Positions 33,901 through 44,297 of a stretch of 64,000 bases of DNA are shown piece after piece. The notes under the pieces are model-generated. The model was not told the DNA's origin, did not search any database, and saw nothing but the letters and a program-made list of their open reading frames with translations. Made by a program: the position numbers and the translations under genes. The stretch lies in assembly GCF_964204645.1 (NCBI RefSeq), contig NC_134035.1:8866501-8930500 (forward strand). The letters run 5' to 3'. The stretch's first letter is position 1. Every line of letters begins with the position of its first letter. Origin of the DNA: Tubulanus polymorphus. Taxonomy: Eukaryota > Nemertea > Palaeonemertea > Tubulaniformes > Tubulanidae.

Positions 33901-34892
33901 CACTGACTGCTGACATAAGCATCAGGGCGGGGAACAGGCGGTAACCGTTATCTGAGTAGATCTCAGTCGGTCATGCCCACTGAGAGCTGCTTTCAGTAAC
34001 TAGTGACTGGCTCACTAGAGGGCACCATCGTACAGCAGTCACGTTTAGTTTCAAGTCTGAACCAGATGATCCGAGGGATTCCGAGGGATCTCTTTAAATG
34101 AACTCTACGTGATCTATCGATAAGCCTAGGTCTCTTTCAGTTAGAGAATTATATGAATATGAGGACCTCAAGTTTTGTTAACGATATCTCACATCTGACT
34201 ACGACTTCTATTTGAGAGTAGAGTTTCCATTCTTTTTAAGAACTCAACAAATATAAAAATACCTAGAAAATCAGAATAATTTCGAGCTCATTTTCTATTA
34301 AACTATTAAACTCTGGTGAAAACTTAACTACAAACTGGTATATCAGGTCTGGTCTGGTATCCGCCGCTTGTCTTCAATATTGTCGAATATTGTCTCGTGT
34401 CATTTCTTGCTGTTGAAATGCCTGTCTTCTTGTTTTATAAGAAATTTCTAATGTATAAAGAGAATCCCACAATAATAACGAAAATTTTTCCTGGGGCTAG
34501 TAGTTTATTCGACGTTTCAACTATATTCGGATAGTCACCATCAGGCCCTACCACAACGTAGGAGATTTCTGATCTTCGACGAGACGACCGAACACGACGC
34601 GCGCGGCAGTTAAAGTCGGAAGATGATTTAAAATCGTGATATTTGTCTCTGAACGTGCGTACGTGTGTATTTCGTTGTAGATTACGAGTATAACGTGTAC
34701 GCGCCGCTAGAACAGCCGTCTAGTCAACAGCAGATCATCGCCAGCATCGCCGAACATGAAGCGATCAACGGACACAATTCGGACGACAGTCTCACGCCGC
34801 TCACCGAGTTCCAGCCATCGCCGATCACGACTTTACAACCGTTGCGAGAAGAGCGTATTTCGTCGACGAGTAAAATAATGACGCCCTTGTGA
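30925..34892 (+). CDS. Crypton tyrosine-recombinase-derived protein (ZMYM/QRICH1/KCTD1-type domain)
   Basis: Exon 1 (30925-32389) and exon 2 (34681-34892, stop TGA) join in phase, giving 558 residues. ATGGCGG at 30925 has a good Kozak context; an in-frame ATG at 30877 is possible. MIKTEPLD near the start looks like a sumoylation site. Residues of about 80-395 form the Crypton-like domain of ZMYM2-4, QRICH1 and long KCTD1: FITFLGFKGREALRHVS, CPVKAFELYVSKLNP, VWFENRPVGKNNLGQMM and YTNYSIRVTCLNVLGEFGF. The recombinase H-x-x-R box (HSLR in relatives) is YSIR here, so it is probably not catalytic. A basic, proline-rich stretch (KRKSDTPVRRTPTKKNK) suggests a nuclear protein. AATAAA at 35261-35266 fits its end. 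The exact orthologue is not determined. Confidence 0.85.
32390..34680 (+). other. Intron of the Crypton-derived gene
   Basis: A 2291-bp intron. It contains a duplicated block (32459-32790), a short TATGC repeat near 33630, and a partial MITE at about 34456-34545 related to 20597-20934. No exon was recognised inside. Confidence 0.6.
32459..32790. repeat. Pair of about 94-bp direct repeats
   Basis: The blocks 32459-32552 and 32697-32790 share CTAAATTTCAGA, TCTCCGCGTGTCCAGCTGGA and GAGAATAGCTTAAATTCTTC. They differ at roughly ten positions. The first begins only 70 bp after the exon 1 donor. Confidence 0.85.
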
Positions 34893-34895
34893 GTT

Positions 34896-34931
34896 TGAAA
34901 CGATATATATATATATATCTATATATATATA
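34896..34931. repeat. TA microsatellite
   Basis: A run of alternating TA with two interruptions, directly after the stop codon of the Crypton-derived gene. Confidence 0.9.
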
Positions 34932-35260
34932 CGACGTTGTTACGGTGTTTTTGTGCGTGTGGTGTGTTTGTGCATGTCGTGAATTCTTTTTTTTATTTCG
35001 ATAAATTTCGTTTATCTTTTTTTTGTTGTCGATCACTCGGTTATCGAGTTTTTCCTAGTTCCGAACTTTTTATTTTAATTTCATCGCGCATAAGCGGTAG
35101 ATTCTGGAAGATTTAAAAAAAGCTTTATTATCGCTGTTCTTTAATTTTATAAATTCCGTAGTAGTATATTCTGTTCATCTTTATTTTCGTCATTGTTTTG
35201 GCTTTGTTCGTATTTTCTAGCGAAACCCGTTTAAATCACTGATCATTTTGATTCGACAAA

Positions 35261-35266
35261 AATAAA
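35261..35266 (+). terminator. Probable poly(A) signal of the Crypton-derived gene
   Basis: AATAAA lies 369 bp after the TGA at 34890-34892. It supports ending the gene here instead of splicing onward. Confidence 0.5.
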
Positions 35267-35299
35267 ACGATCACAGTTTCTTAGCGCGTATATTTCGGT

Positions 35300-35410
35300 A
35301 CAACTGGTTCCACAGTCCCGAGTTAAACTCTCGAGTTAAAATCAGTTCATTTTCAATGTTTTAACTCCCGAGTCAAATCTTAACTCGCACAACTGCGGAA
35401 CCGGGTCCTG
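35300..35410. repeat. Copy of the GGACCCAGTTCCACAG foldback family
   Basis: CAACTGGTTCCACAGTCCCG at the left and CTGCGGAACCGGGTCCTG at the right flank the shared AATCAGTTCATTTTCAATG core. Confidence 0.75.
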
Positions 35411-36435
35411 TAGTCTAAATAGCGTCGAAATATTCTTATCGAAATCGAGATTTAAGCGGTTTTCGACTCGGATGTTTCTGATTTGGTTTCCTTGATTCAT
35501 TTTGTCACGTGCATGAGCGTTTTGAGTTTGCTTTACAGGGCTATTGGTTCACAAAGCGCTAAATCATTGCTTAAAGCGAAATTCAGGTGAGTGTATACGT
35601 CGCATGGTTTTACCACTTTTACTACCCACGAGCCGCTGATACGGTTTTCAGTATAATGAAGTCAGTATTTGATTTGTGACGATGATTACCGATATAATTG
35701 TCTCGATCACCCGATATAATTTGTCTGATCAATATTTGCGGCGATGTTTTATACGTCAATATTTCTCTTCGCGGCAGATGTTGCGACAACGTTGTTTTAA
35801 ATGGCATTATTCTCGAACATGTGTTACCTCTGTAGCTTTCAGACGGATACTTATTCATTTTGCCAGGTTGTTATTTTACCATAGCCACACACGTATGTAT
35901 AGATAGATATATAGAGTACAGGTCCACGAATCATAATTGAATCGAATGTAACGAATTTGGAATACTCGGACAAATAAATAGAGCAGGGTTCCTGTCAGTT
36001 GAGATACTGGAAAGTCATGGAATTTGAAACTAGTTTTTGAGGTCTTTTTTGATAGTTAGGGAATTTCAGCTCTTAAGCCCTCACGTCGGGGAATTTTTGT
36101 TGTAATCACATTTTCATGTTTTCTGGTCTCTATTGATTATCAATTTCTTGGCTCTTGACGTTCATCACGAGTTGCAATTCCCTAGAAATCTGGTTACTCA
36201 TGGAATTCAGTGATATGGTATGATATGAAAACATTGCGACGAAAAGTCATGTAATTTAGTAGGCCTAGATTATTCAATATCATTTTTAGTGAAGTTTGTT
36301 GTAAATATCGTATTTGAAATTTTTTTTTTTTCACTGCTCCATTTTGGTTAATGTTAGAACATGTAATCTCTGCACTTAACGTAAAATTGGAAAGAAAAAG
36401 ATTAAAACTGCAATGTCATTCCTCGTCATTTTCAG
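35411..36435. other. Region upstream of NIF3L1
   Basis: Apart from the candidate exon at 35539-35586 no coding sequence is supported. Short open frames on both strands around 35622-35906 look accidental. The NIF3L1 promoter is expected here if translation starts at 36485. Confidence 0.4.
35539..35586 (+). CDS. Candidate 48-nt exon linking upstream sequence to NIF3L1
   Basis: The segment is bounded by a good acceptor (TTTGCTTTACAG) and a good donor (GTGAGT). It reads AIGSQSAKSLLKAKF and enters NIF3L1 exon 36436-36839 in the right frame as RSRANPTLHRHLSTAPGM. Upstream, it can join in phase to a cryptic donor TT/GTGAGT at 34888, inside the last exon of the Crypton-derived gene. An ATG there (34878) would then give a basic, serine-rich leader like a mitochondrial presequence, and a 387-residue NIF3L1. 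Alternatively it is 5' UTR. Confidence 0.45.
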
Positions 36436-36484
36436 ATCGCGTGCAAATCCTACGCTGCATCGGCACCTATCGACGGCACCGGGA

Positions 36485-39400
36485 ATGGATCTGAAAGAAG
36501 TCGTCAACTGTCTAGAGACGTACGCGCCGTCGAGTCTCTCCGAGGACTGGGACAACGTCGGCTTACTGGTCGAACCGTCGGCGCCGCATACCGTCCGCAA
36601 GATGCTACTGACGAACGACCTTACCGAACCGGTGCTCGACGAGGCGATCAGCGCCAAGTGCGACATGATCTTGTCGTATCATCCGCCGATTTTTGCGCCG
36701 TTGAAACGACTGACGCAGTCGTCGGTGAAAGAACGAATCATCGTGAAATGCATCGAGAATCGTTTAGCCGTTTATTCGCCGCACACTGCGTACGACGCTC
36801 TCGATAAAGGCGTTAATAAATGGCTTATATCTGCATTCTGTAAGTACCCTGAAAAATAACCTGTTGAAACCCTTTCAGTGCTGAATAATCAATACCCTAT
36901 AGTGCTGAAGATAATTTGAAAATTCTGAAAAATTCCACCCTTGTGTGTTATATAACCGGAATAGGTCGACACCCTGGCTTGGTATATCGTTAGTTACTAA
37001 TATTTCACTATGTTTGACAGGTGCTGCCATCTTTCAAGAGAGATAATTAGTAATTACATCAATACACCACAGTGCAGTGTACTAGTAAAATCCATCACTG
37101 ATTCGTACACCACACTGCGGTGTAGACGCACTGAAAGGGTTAAAACCTTTTAGTGCTGAATAATTGATACCTGAAAGTGCTGGAGATAATTTGAGAAATC
37201 CCACCCCCAGTGTTTTAAAAAACGAGCATACTGCTGTAGTGTGTCTACACCACAGTACGGTGTATCGTTAGTAACTAATATTTCACTGTTTGACAGGTAC
37301 TGCCATCTGGCAATAAAGATAAAAACTAATCGCTAGTAACATCGATAAAACCATGATACGGTGTACTAGCAAAGCATATCACCTTTTTATGCACTGTACT
37401 GCAGTGTCAACACACTGAAAGGGTTAAACAATGTCACGAGTCAGTTCACGATTATCGTGTAACTACAAATCCCCCTGGATCCAGTTCAATAGTTAGGGTT
37501 TAAGATTTTACTAAACAGTTGAATTATGGATTTTCGAGTTCATTACTCAAACTTTGATTCAGGGTTAGATATTTGAAATCCTTAAGTACTGAATTTTGCT
37601 TTCAACGGTGGAACAGGCCCTCCTTAAAATCAATGTTACCATATATGAACCAGTTTTCAAATCTTATCTTTATTCAATTATCATGTTATTTCCAGCCGTC
37701 AAGTCGAGTCGTCCGATAAAACAGTCGGAATCATCGACGCACCACTGCACCGGTGAATTCCGTTTAGAAGCGTGGGCCGACGCGTCGGGTAGTTCAACGT
37801 TACGTAACGAATTGAAAACGGTCACCGGCACGGACGTCATGTGTCAAAACAAGTATGTACGATAATTCTTCAGTCCGCTTTTGTAGTACGATAGCTTCTC
37901 CCGGGGCAGAGATGTCACTTCTTCCCAGGCAGAGATGTCACTTCTTCCCAGGCAGAGATGTCACTTCTTCCCAGGCAGATATGTCACTTCTTCCCGGGCA
38001 GAGATGTCCCTATGACGAGATGACTGATACACAGATACAGATATAGGCTAGGGGTAACAATACCAATGTCACTTCTCTCCAGGGAGAGATGATTGATACA
38101 CAGTTACTGATATAATATAGGGGTAATTAAACCAAAATCACTTGTCTTCAGGGAGAGATGACTGATCAAAAGTTATGGATATAGGCTAAGGGTAATGATA
38201 CCACCTAATGGAAGTGCTCTAACAAGAGAATGAGCTATTTGAAGTGCTTGATTACAACACCTCAAACGATTTGATATCAGTTAATTCATATATGAATAAT
38301 GTTAGCGCGACGTTTGACCCCCCTTGATAACTGATCCATAATACTGATAATATTGTATTTTCAGGATTAAGAGTAACGGTTCAGATGTAGTGAAATTGAG
38401 TATGAATTGTACGGAGAACATGTTGAGTAAAGCCGTACAGTGTTTACGTTTGAGTAACACGTCCGTCAGTCGTAGTATGGAAATATTCCAGTTGAAAAAG
38501 GTACGTTTTTCAGAAATGCTCGTTCTATATCATGAAAACAATGTCAGACCTCGTCTCTGACTGTAAGTATCATTTATTCATTTCAGCCACCGATGCCCGA
38601 TTTTGGTATGGGTCAAGTGGGCGAATTGAATCAGGACGTTTCGTTGCGAATGATGGTCGAAAAAGTGAAAACTCATCTGAAAATTCCGCACGTTCGTCTC
38701 GCCATCGGTACCGGTTTAGATATGGGTAAGCAATTTGATCTATATTGCCACCAGATGGCGTCAGTTCATAGTGTCAGTCGCTAGGCGTGTTTCTGTATTT
38801 GCAATTCATCAACTAATGTTCTCTCCATACGCCGACCCTATTATTTTTACACCAACCCCTCTGAAGATTTGCTGTAAAAAGATCTGCTCTCCCTCTTGTT
38901 GATGTCAATGTTCTATATTATTTTGCTATCAATTCTATGATAATAATATCATAAAAAGTAGTAGGTTAATGTGAGATTGCTCCAAAATTAAGCTTCCTTT
39001 TCAATCAAATTCCAAGCCTCTAAAAATTTGTCTTTTGTGCACGCAATGTTACACCTTGAAGTAACACCAAGAATGAATGGAGAACCTTCGAAAATAGAGA
39101 ACTGTGAAAAGTGATACAGATTATTAGTCCAAATTATAGTCAGAAAATGGGAACAACCTCCTAGTTGCAAGAAAGCACTTGTGAAATGTGTTAGATTGAC
39201 AATTCAATTGTTAGTTTCGGCCAAAGAAACTGAAGTTCAACTAGAAACTAGTTCAGGCCTATCAAAATATCTAATATTGAATGTATGATTTAGTGTATTT
39301 TGTATTTTAATTATAGATTCGTTAGTGAGTTCAGTAGCGGTGTGCGCCGGATCGGGCGCGAGCGTTTTGAAAGGTACGCCGGCCGACCTTTACCTCACCG

Positions 39401-39585
39401 GCGAGATGTCGCACCACGACGTATTGGACGCCGTATCGAAGGGTATCAGCGTGATACTGTGTGACCATAGCAACACGGAACGCGGGTATCTACACGTGTT
39501 GAGTAAAAACTTGCAGGAAGTGTTTTACGGGTGCGTTCAGACGGTCGTGTCAACCGTCGACGCCGATCCTCTGAACGTGGTCTGA
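36485..39585 (+). CDS. NIF3L1: NIF3-like protein 1
   Basis: Exons 36436-36839 (coding from ATG 36485), 37696-37852, 38365-38500, 38587-38725 and 39317-39585 join in phase, giving 351 residues. Family marks are plain: DWDNVGLLVEPS at 21-32, MILSYHPPIF with a metal-ligand histidine near 66, YSPHTAYDALDKGVNKWL, VCAGSGASVLKG, DLYLTGEMSHHDVLDA and CDHSNTERGYL. NIF3 proteins are hexameric metal-binding proteins of uncertain chemistry (GTP cyclohydrolase 1 type 2-like fold). The exon is open upstream of the ATG, so a longer N-terminus is possible. AATAAA at 40111-40116 is a likely 3' end. Introns carry two piggyBac-like MITEs and a 23-bp minisatellite. Confidence 0.95.
36868..37423. mobile_element. 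Two adjacent piggyBac-like MITEs sharing a TTAA
   Basis: Element 1 (36868-37139) starts ACCCTTTCAGTGCTGAATAA and ends GACGCACTGAAAGGG. Element 2 (37144-37423) repeats the pattern and ends ACACTGAAAGGG. TTAA lies between them (37140-37143) and after the second (37424-37427). TTAA plus CCCTTT termini is the piggyBac hallmark. Both lie in NIF3L1 intron 1. Internal CACCGCACTGCGGTG-type palindromes recur in all copies. Confidence 0.8.
37904..38010. repeat. 23-bp minisatellite in NIF3L1 intron 2
   Basis: Nearly five copies of GCAGAGATGTCACTTCTTCC plus CAG; later copies vary (GCAGATATG, TTCCCGG). Confidence 0.9.
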
Positions 39586-42197
39586 GAATCTCGTGGGTGA
39601 ATACGGAACCGGAGCTACGTCCGATGCAGAATTTGTCTCGGTTAACTCAGGATACCTAAGATTCGACTCGGTCATCAGAGCGTTAGGAAACAAGTCGCTG
39701 ATTTTTCAGTCTGGGAATTTTTGCGACGTGAATGAACTTTAGATCAGACCGGTCGCAGACCAGTCGTAAGTCGATCGGACATGTTGCATTTCTTACGATG
39801 ATCGGATCCTATGTGACCCGAGTGTACTTTAGACCAATCGTAACTAGCCAATGAACCACGATGTACACGTCAAGTGACAGTTCAAAATGATCGCGGGTGA
39901 CCCGGTGCCCGAATCAGCAACTCGAATTCTTGATATGATATGAGCGTTGTAAAGACTGAATCGTAGACGATCGGAATCAGGATCGGATCAGATCTTAGTG
40001 AGACCTGAGTTCGGCTTGACTGTGGAAATCCGTTCGTTGTTATGAGATTTGATTCGACTTTTGAAATTCGATTCACGTTAGACCCCGCCTGACCTGAATC
40101 ACGCGGGACCAATAAATCTCCAGGCCAGTCCGAGAAACTTCGCATGCGGAGGAGAATTTCGGATATATCGTCCGGGGGCATTCGCTTACTCGAGGTCATC
40201 AGCTCCGTGTAGCGAATGGAGTCTTATACTACTGAAACCCAACCCTGTCCTTTCTCAATCTCTCACATATACAAATACTCAACCGCGTCATTTCAAATAT
40301 TTGTACAGGATTTTTCGATCAATCTCGTCATTCGTTGCGAAAAACTTTTTATAATAATGGTTTCACACGAACACGTCGGCAGCAAACGAAATACGAGAAA
40401 TTCTTCAACAGTTGTTACAATTGCCTTATCGAGTACTTCACTTATATTCAAGCTTCATCGATCGATGTGTGGAATATTTTTTCTAAAATCAGTATTTTTT
40501 CTCTACTATGATATAAGGCATTCATTCGTGCTATTCTTATCTGAAAAATATCTGTTCTTAGCAGTGCCTGAATTTCATCATCATCATCATATCAGTTGCA
40601 TTTAACACATGATAACGCTATGTACCCGTTTATATTCTAATGAAAGTTGAACCTCGCCTAATTCCGACGACCTGTTTGAATATGTTCGGGGTTTTAAGTC
40701 GACCAGTAATTAATCTGGTCAAAACTGGTCGATTACAGAATTTTCTCAATTATTTTCGATATTTTGTTAAAGTCTACGAGCAATGTACATCAGGTCCGGA
40801 TATTAAGCAAGGTAAACTTAAGTGAAACCTCTAATTTCTACTTGTAAAGTACTTCAACAAAGTGCAGTCCAGCTTGCATTCATTGTACCAGTAATATGTT
40901 GTACATAGTCCAAAGTGCGTTTTTTTTTTGTGGTGACAAATAAGGTTTTCTAGTCTTTTTATGGAGGGACGTATTATAATAATGTAAATTATAGTGGTGA
41001 AAATACACTTAGTGTTTATATTCTTTGATATTGTAAAATCATGAAAAGGCAATCAATATATGAAAAAAATAACTATGATTATCATCATAGATATTATAAT
41101 TATTATTATTATTAATATTATCAAATGTATAAAAATGAATGATCCTTGTCTACACTAGAGAGAGTCTGTGAGCCGATAAATCAGGGTCTGCAGTTGCTCA
41201 AAAGTTGGTTAGAGTTAATCAGTGGATACCCGGTAGTTGACATATTGACAATTAGTAGTTCATTGTTACTATGGTATTCACCCGCTGGTTATCTTAACCA
41301 ACTTTTCAGCAGCCGACCCCGGCATTTTATAGGCCGCCTAATGACAGATCTCATTTTTATCTGGATTTGCTTCTTGCGAACCGCTCGGGATGTCTCGCCT
41401 GCGGGTATGTCGGCTCTATAGTGTAGACACGGCTATGTTCTCCTTATTCAGCAAATATGTGATAAAGCCTCTAAACTTCGACTACTATGATGAAATAAGC
41501 GGTTCATTTTGCTATGTTGTTTATATTTGAATTGACAATCATGCATAATACGCCTCTAAATAATTTTGCTATATTAAAACAATGGAGAAAACAGAGAGCG
41601 AGAGCCTTGTACAGAAATACAGTGATTCAGTATCCCAGTGATAACACAGATATCTTAGATTTCAAGAGTCAGTGTTCTGCACTCGGGATTATTGACCGTT
41701 TAGAAAATTTCATCATTTCAAAGTACCGGTTTTAACTAGGGGATAGGGTCAAAACAGTTGGAAGGTCATCAGGTATGCCTAAAGTTATTAATTGTGTTGT
41801 AAGCTAGAATTTTTCATTGAATCTCTTCTAATCGTACAGGGGCCATTGCTCAAACCTCGATTTAAGCGGAACCTCATTACAACGAACTTCAGGAGATCGG
41901 AAAATCTGTTCATATTAGCTATTATGCGTTATATCCCGGACAAAAATATTGAATTTGCGATATTCGGGATGGAATGCTAGATTTGTACTTACTGAGAGAT
42001 CGTTATATCTGAGGTCGTCGTAACGAAGTTCCGCTGTAGAGTTGAGACTGGTGAATAGTTGACTAAAATGACAATTACGATTTCATCGATGCTGTTTATC
42101 TCTCAGTTTACTCTATCCAACTCTTCTTTGAGTAATTGGTCGCAGGGTCCGATTTCATGAAAAAGTTTAACCTTAAACGGGTACGTTTGAATTGGGG

Positions 42198-42356
42198 TCA
42201 TACATTTATTACGTACGCATTAGGGGAGGGGGAGGGGGTCAGTGCAATTGCGTACTGTAATGCTTAATGTATATGAAAAAATGGCCGATTTTGTGTACAG
42301 AGGGGGAGGAGGGGTTGAAAATTTCAAATTTTATGCGTACGTAATAAATGAATGAT
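42198..42356. mobile_element. MITE with TCAT(A/T)CATTTATTACGTACGCA ends
   Basis: TCATACATTTATTACGTACG on the left is answered by GCGTACGTAATAAATGAATGA on the right. The interior is G/A-rich (GGGGGAGGGGG). Related shorter copies occur in every full GPCR-array spacer (for example 43641-43756). Confidence 0.75.
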
Positions 42357-42584
42357 CCCATTGTTGGTCTCGGCGAAAACACGACGATGTAGCTGATATA
42401 GCGATTTAACTAGAAATTTGGGTTTTAAAGTTTTTCGTGAAACTTGACCCAGTTTTACAAAAAAGGGTAAGCCTAAAACGGTTAAGTTTGAATTGTTGTC
42501 GTCATCGAAGAAATGCAGTAACCAATAGCAATTACACAACAAATTTGAGTTAAACTTTCTCGTACCGGTAAAACTGGACCCTGG

Positions 42585-42724
42585 GGCCAGTTGCACAGTC
42601 ATGACTTAGGTCCAAAAGTGGTCTTAAATCTTAAGACCAGTCTTAAGTTGTTAGATTGGCTATAGAACTAAGTTGGTCATAGACTGGTCTTAAGTCTAAG
42701 CCGTGACTGTGCAACCGGCCCCTG
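42585..42724. repeat. Palindromic foldback element
   Basis: CTGGGGCCAGTTGCACAGTC is mirrored by GACTGTGCAACCGGCCCCTGG, and the interior repeats TCTTAAG/CTTAAGA motifs. About 140 bp, non-coding. Confidence 0.75.
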
Positions 42725-43105
42725 GTCTTTATAACGATGAACATCAGGAGTGAATTTTGTTGTCCCCTTTCAGTCATTAACTATTGAGTATTGGTAGAGT
42801 ATTGGTTATCATTCTTAAAGGTTATTATTACCCCGTACATATATATTTACGTATATATATATATATATATATTGTGTAACGATTCGATGATTTGTTTTCG
42901 TTGTAAATTTAGAGTTTTTTTATGTTGTGTTTTTTCACACTTTTTGTAGTGAGAGAGAATTTTCTATTGCGGATAGCTGCAGGGTTGTACCGGTGCCAGA
43001 TTCTATCATATTAGTTCATCGCATGAAAGGTCCGGGATCTTGATTGTCAAATTATTTACGAAAAAAGTATGTGCTTTAAAGCACGGTTCATGTCGGGATT
43101 CTTAA

Positions 43106-43378
43106 ACCTTTCAGTGCTGACTAATCAATACCCTATAGTGCTGGAGATAATTTGGAATATTTGAAACATTCCACCCTAATGTGTTGAATAACGGGAATAC
43201 CACTATAGTGCGTCTACACCGCGGCGCAGTGTATCGTTAGTTATTAATATTCACTATGTTTGACAGGTGCTGCCATCCGTAGAGATGAAAACCAATTACT
43301 ATTTACATCAATACACCGCAGTGCGGTGTACTAGCAAAATCCAACACACCGCACTGCGGTGTAGACGCACTGAAAGGG
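43106..43378. mobile_element. Full-length piggyBac-like MITE
   Basis: TTAA at 43102-43105 and 43379-43382 flank a 273-bp element starting ACCTTTCAGTGCTGAC and ending GACGCACTGAAAGGG. It is a third copy of the family in NIF3L1 intron 1. Truncated relatives occupy five array spacers. Confidence 0.8.
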
Positions 43379-44297
43379 TTAAAGATTGGATAGATTTTTA
43401 AGTACAATTTTTTATCATTTTGAAACGTTTTTCTGACTCAACATTCGGTTGAACCAGAAACTGAGTCCCGAGACTTTATAGAGATAAACAGATAACTATA
43501 GAAATTCTGTTTTGTTTTAATTTCTTGTTGAAATGTACACACTTTGTATTGTTAGTTTTGTTAATTGCCAAGTAATATGAATCAATAAAGTGCGTGACTC
43601 CAAAAAAAACTTCTACTTCTTTGGATGGTCTACTCAGCGACATTCATTTATTGCGTGCACTTTGTGAGAGAAAGGGCTTAATGTACCTATGTCAAAAAAT
43701 GGCAGGGAGGGGAGTTAGAAAATTCAAATTTTGTGCGCACGTAATCAATGAATGAAACTTCAGCAAAGTGCTGAAGAGAGCTACTTTCGGACTTATGCAA
43801 GTTATCTAGTAGAATGTGACACAAATGTAGGTAATATTACGCAGTGTCCAACCTAAGCACTTAGTCTGATAGCCCAGATAAGTATATTTTCATAAGGGCA
43901 AGTAGGTTATCATTTTATCACTTGTCCATTCAGACACTGGACTACTACAATTTTATGTCTCAAAGCTTTTTTTGCCACTCGATACAACAGGGGCCAGTCG
44001 CTCAAAAGTTTAGTTTAAGATAACCGGCAGATAAATACCATAGTGACAATGAACTTTTAATGGTCACTATGTCAACTATCCACTGGTTAACTAAACAACT
44101 GCAATGAAGGGCAAGTTGATTTTTGAAGGGGCTAGCGAAATTTCAGACATGATATCTTGTTTGAAACCGACTCTTATGAATCCGATGACGAATTATGAAT
44201 TGCCATAATCACCATGATCAGAAACAAAAGGTTAACAAGGATTTTCTTATCGTATTACATTAGACTGGATGCACCACGTCGCGCTGACAGTTTATTG
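43379..44297. other. 3' flank of GPCR copy 1
   Basis: This block is repeated in later spacers. It contains AATAAA at 43584-43589 followed 15 bp later by a run of A (a gene-end-like motif), a MITE at 43641-43756, and a foldback at 43990-44102 starting CAGGGGCCAGTCGCTCAAAA. Confidence 0.6.

Larger units (their letters stand above)
39586..43105. other. Between NIF3L1 and the GPCR array; no gene seen
   Basis: It begins with the NIF3L1 3' UTR (AATAAA at 40111). A 129-codon frame at 40216-40605 has no recognisable content. AT-rich simple repeats lie at 41070-41125 and a TA run at 42840-42872. A foldback relative of the CAGGGGCCAGTCGCTCAAAA family lies at 41181-41320. A second foldback (AACCTCGATTTAAGCGGAAC ... 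GTTCCGC) lies at about 41850-42040. Two further MITEs are listed separately. Confidence 0.45.

Noticed and set aside
40216-40605. 129-codon frame downstream of NIF3L1
   Set aside because: Composition is unlike a protein, it has no recognisable domain, and it spans the likely NIF3L1 poly(A) region.
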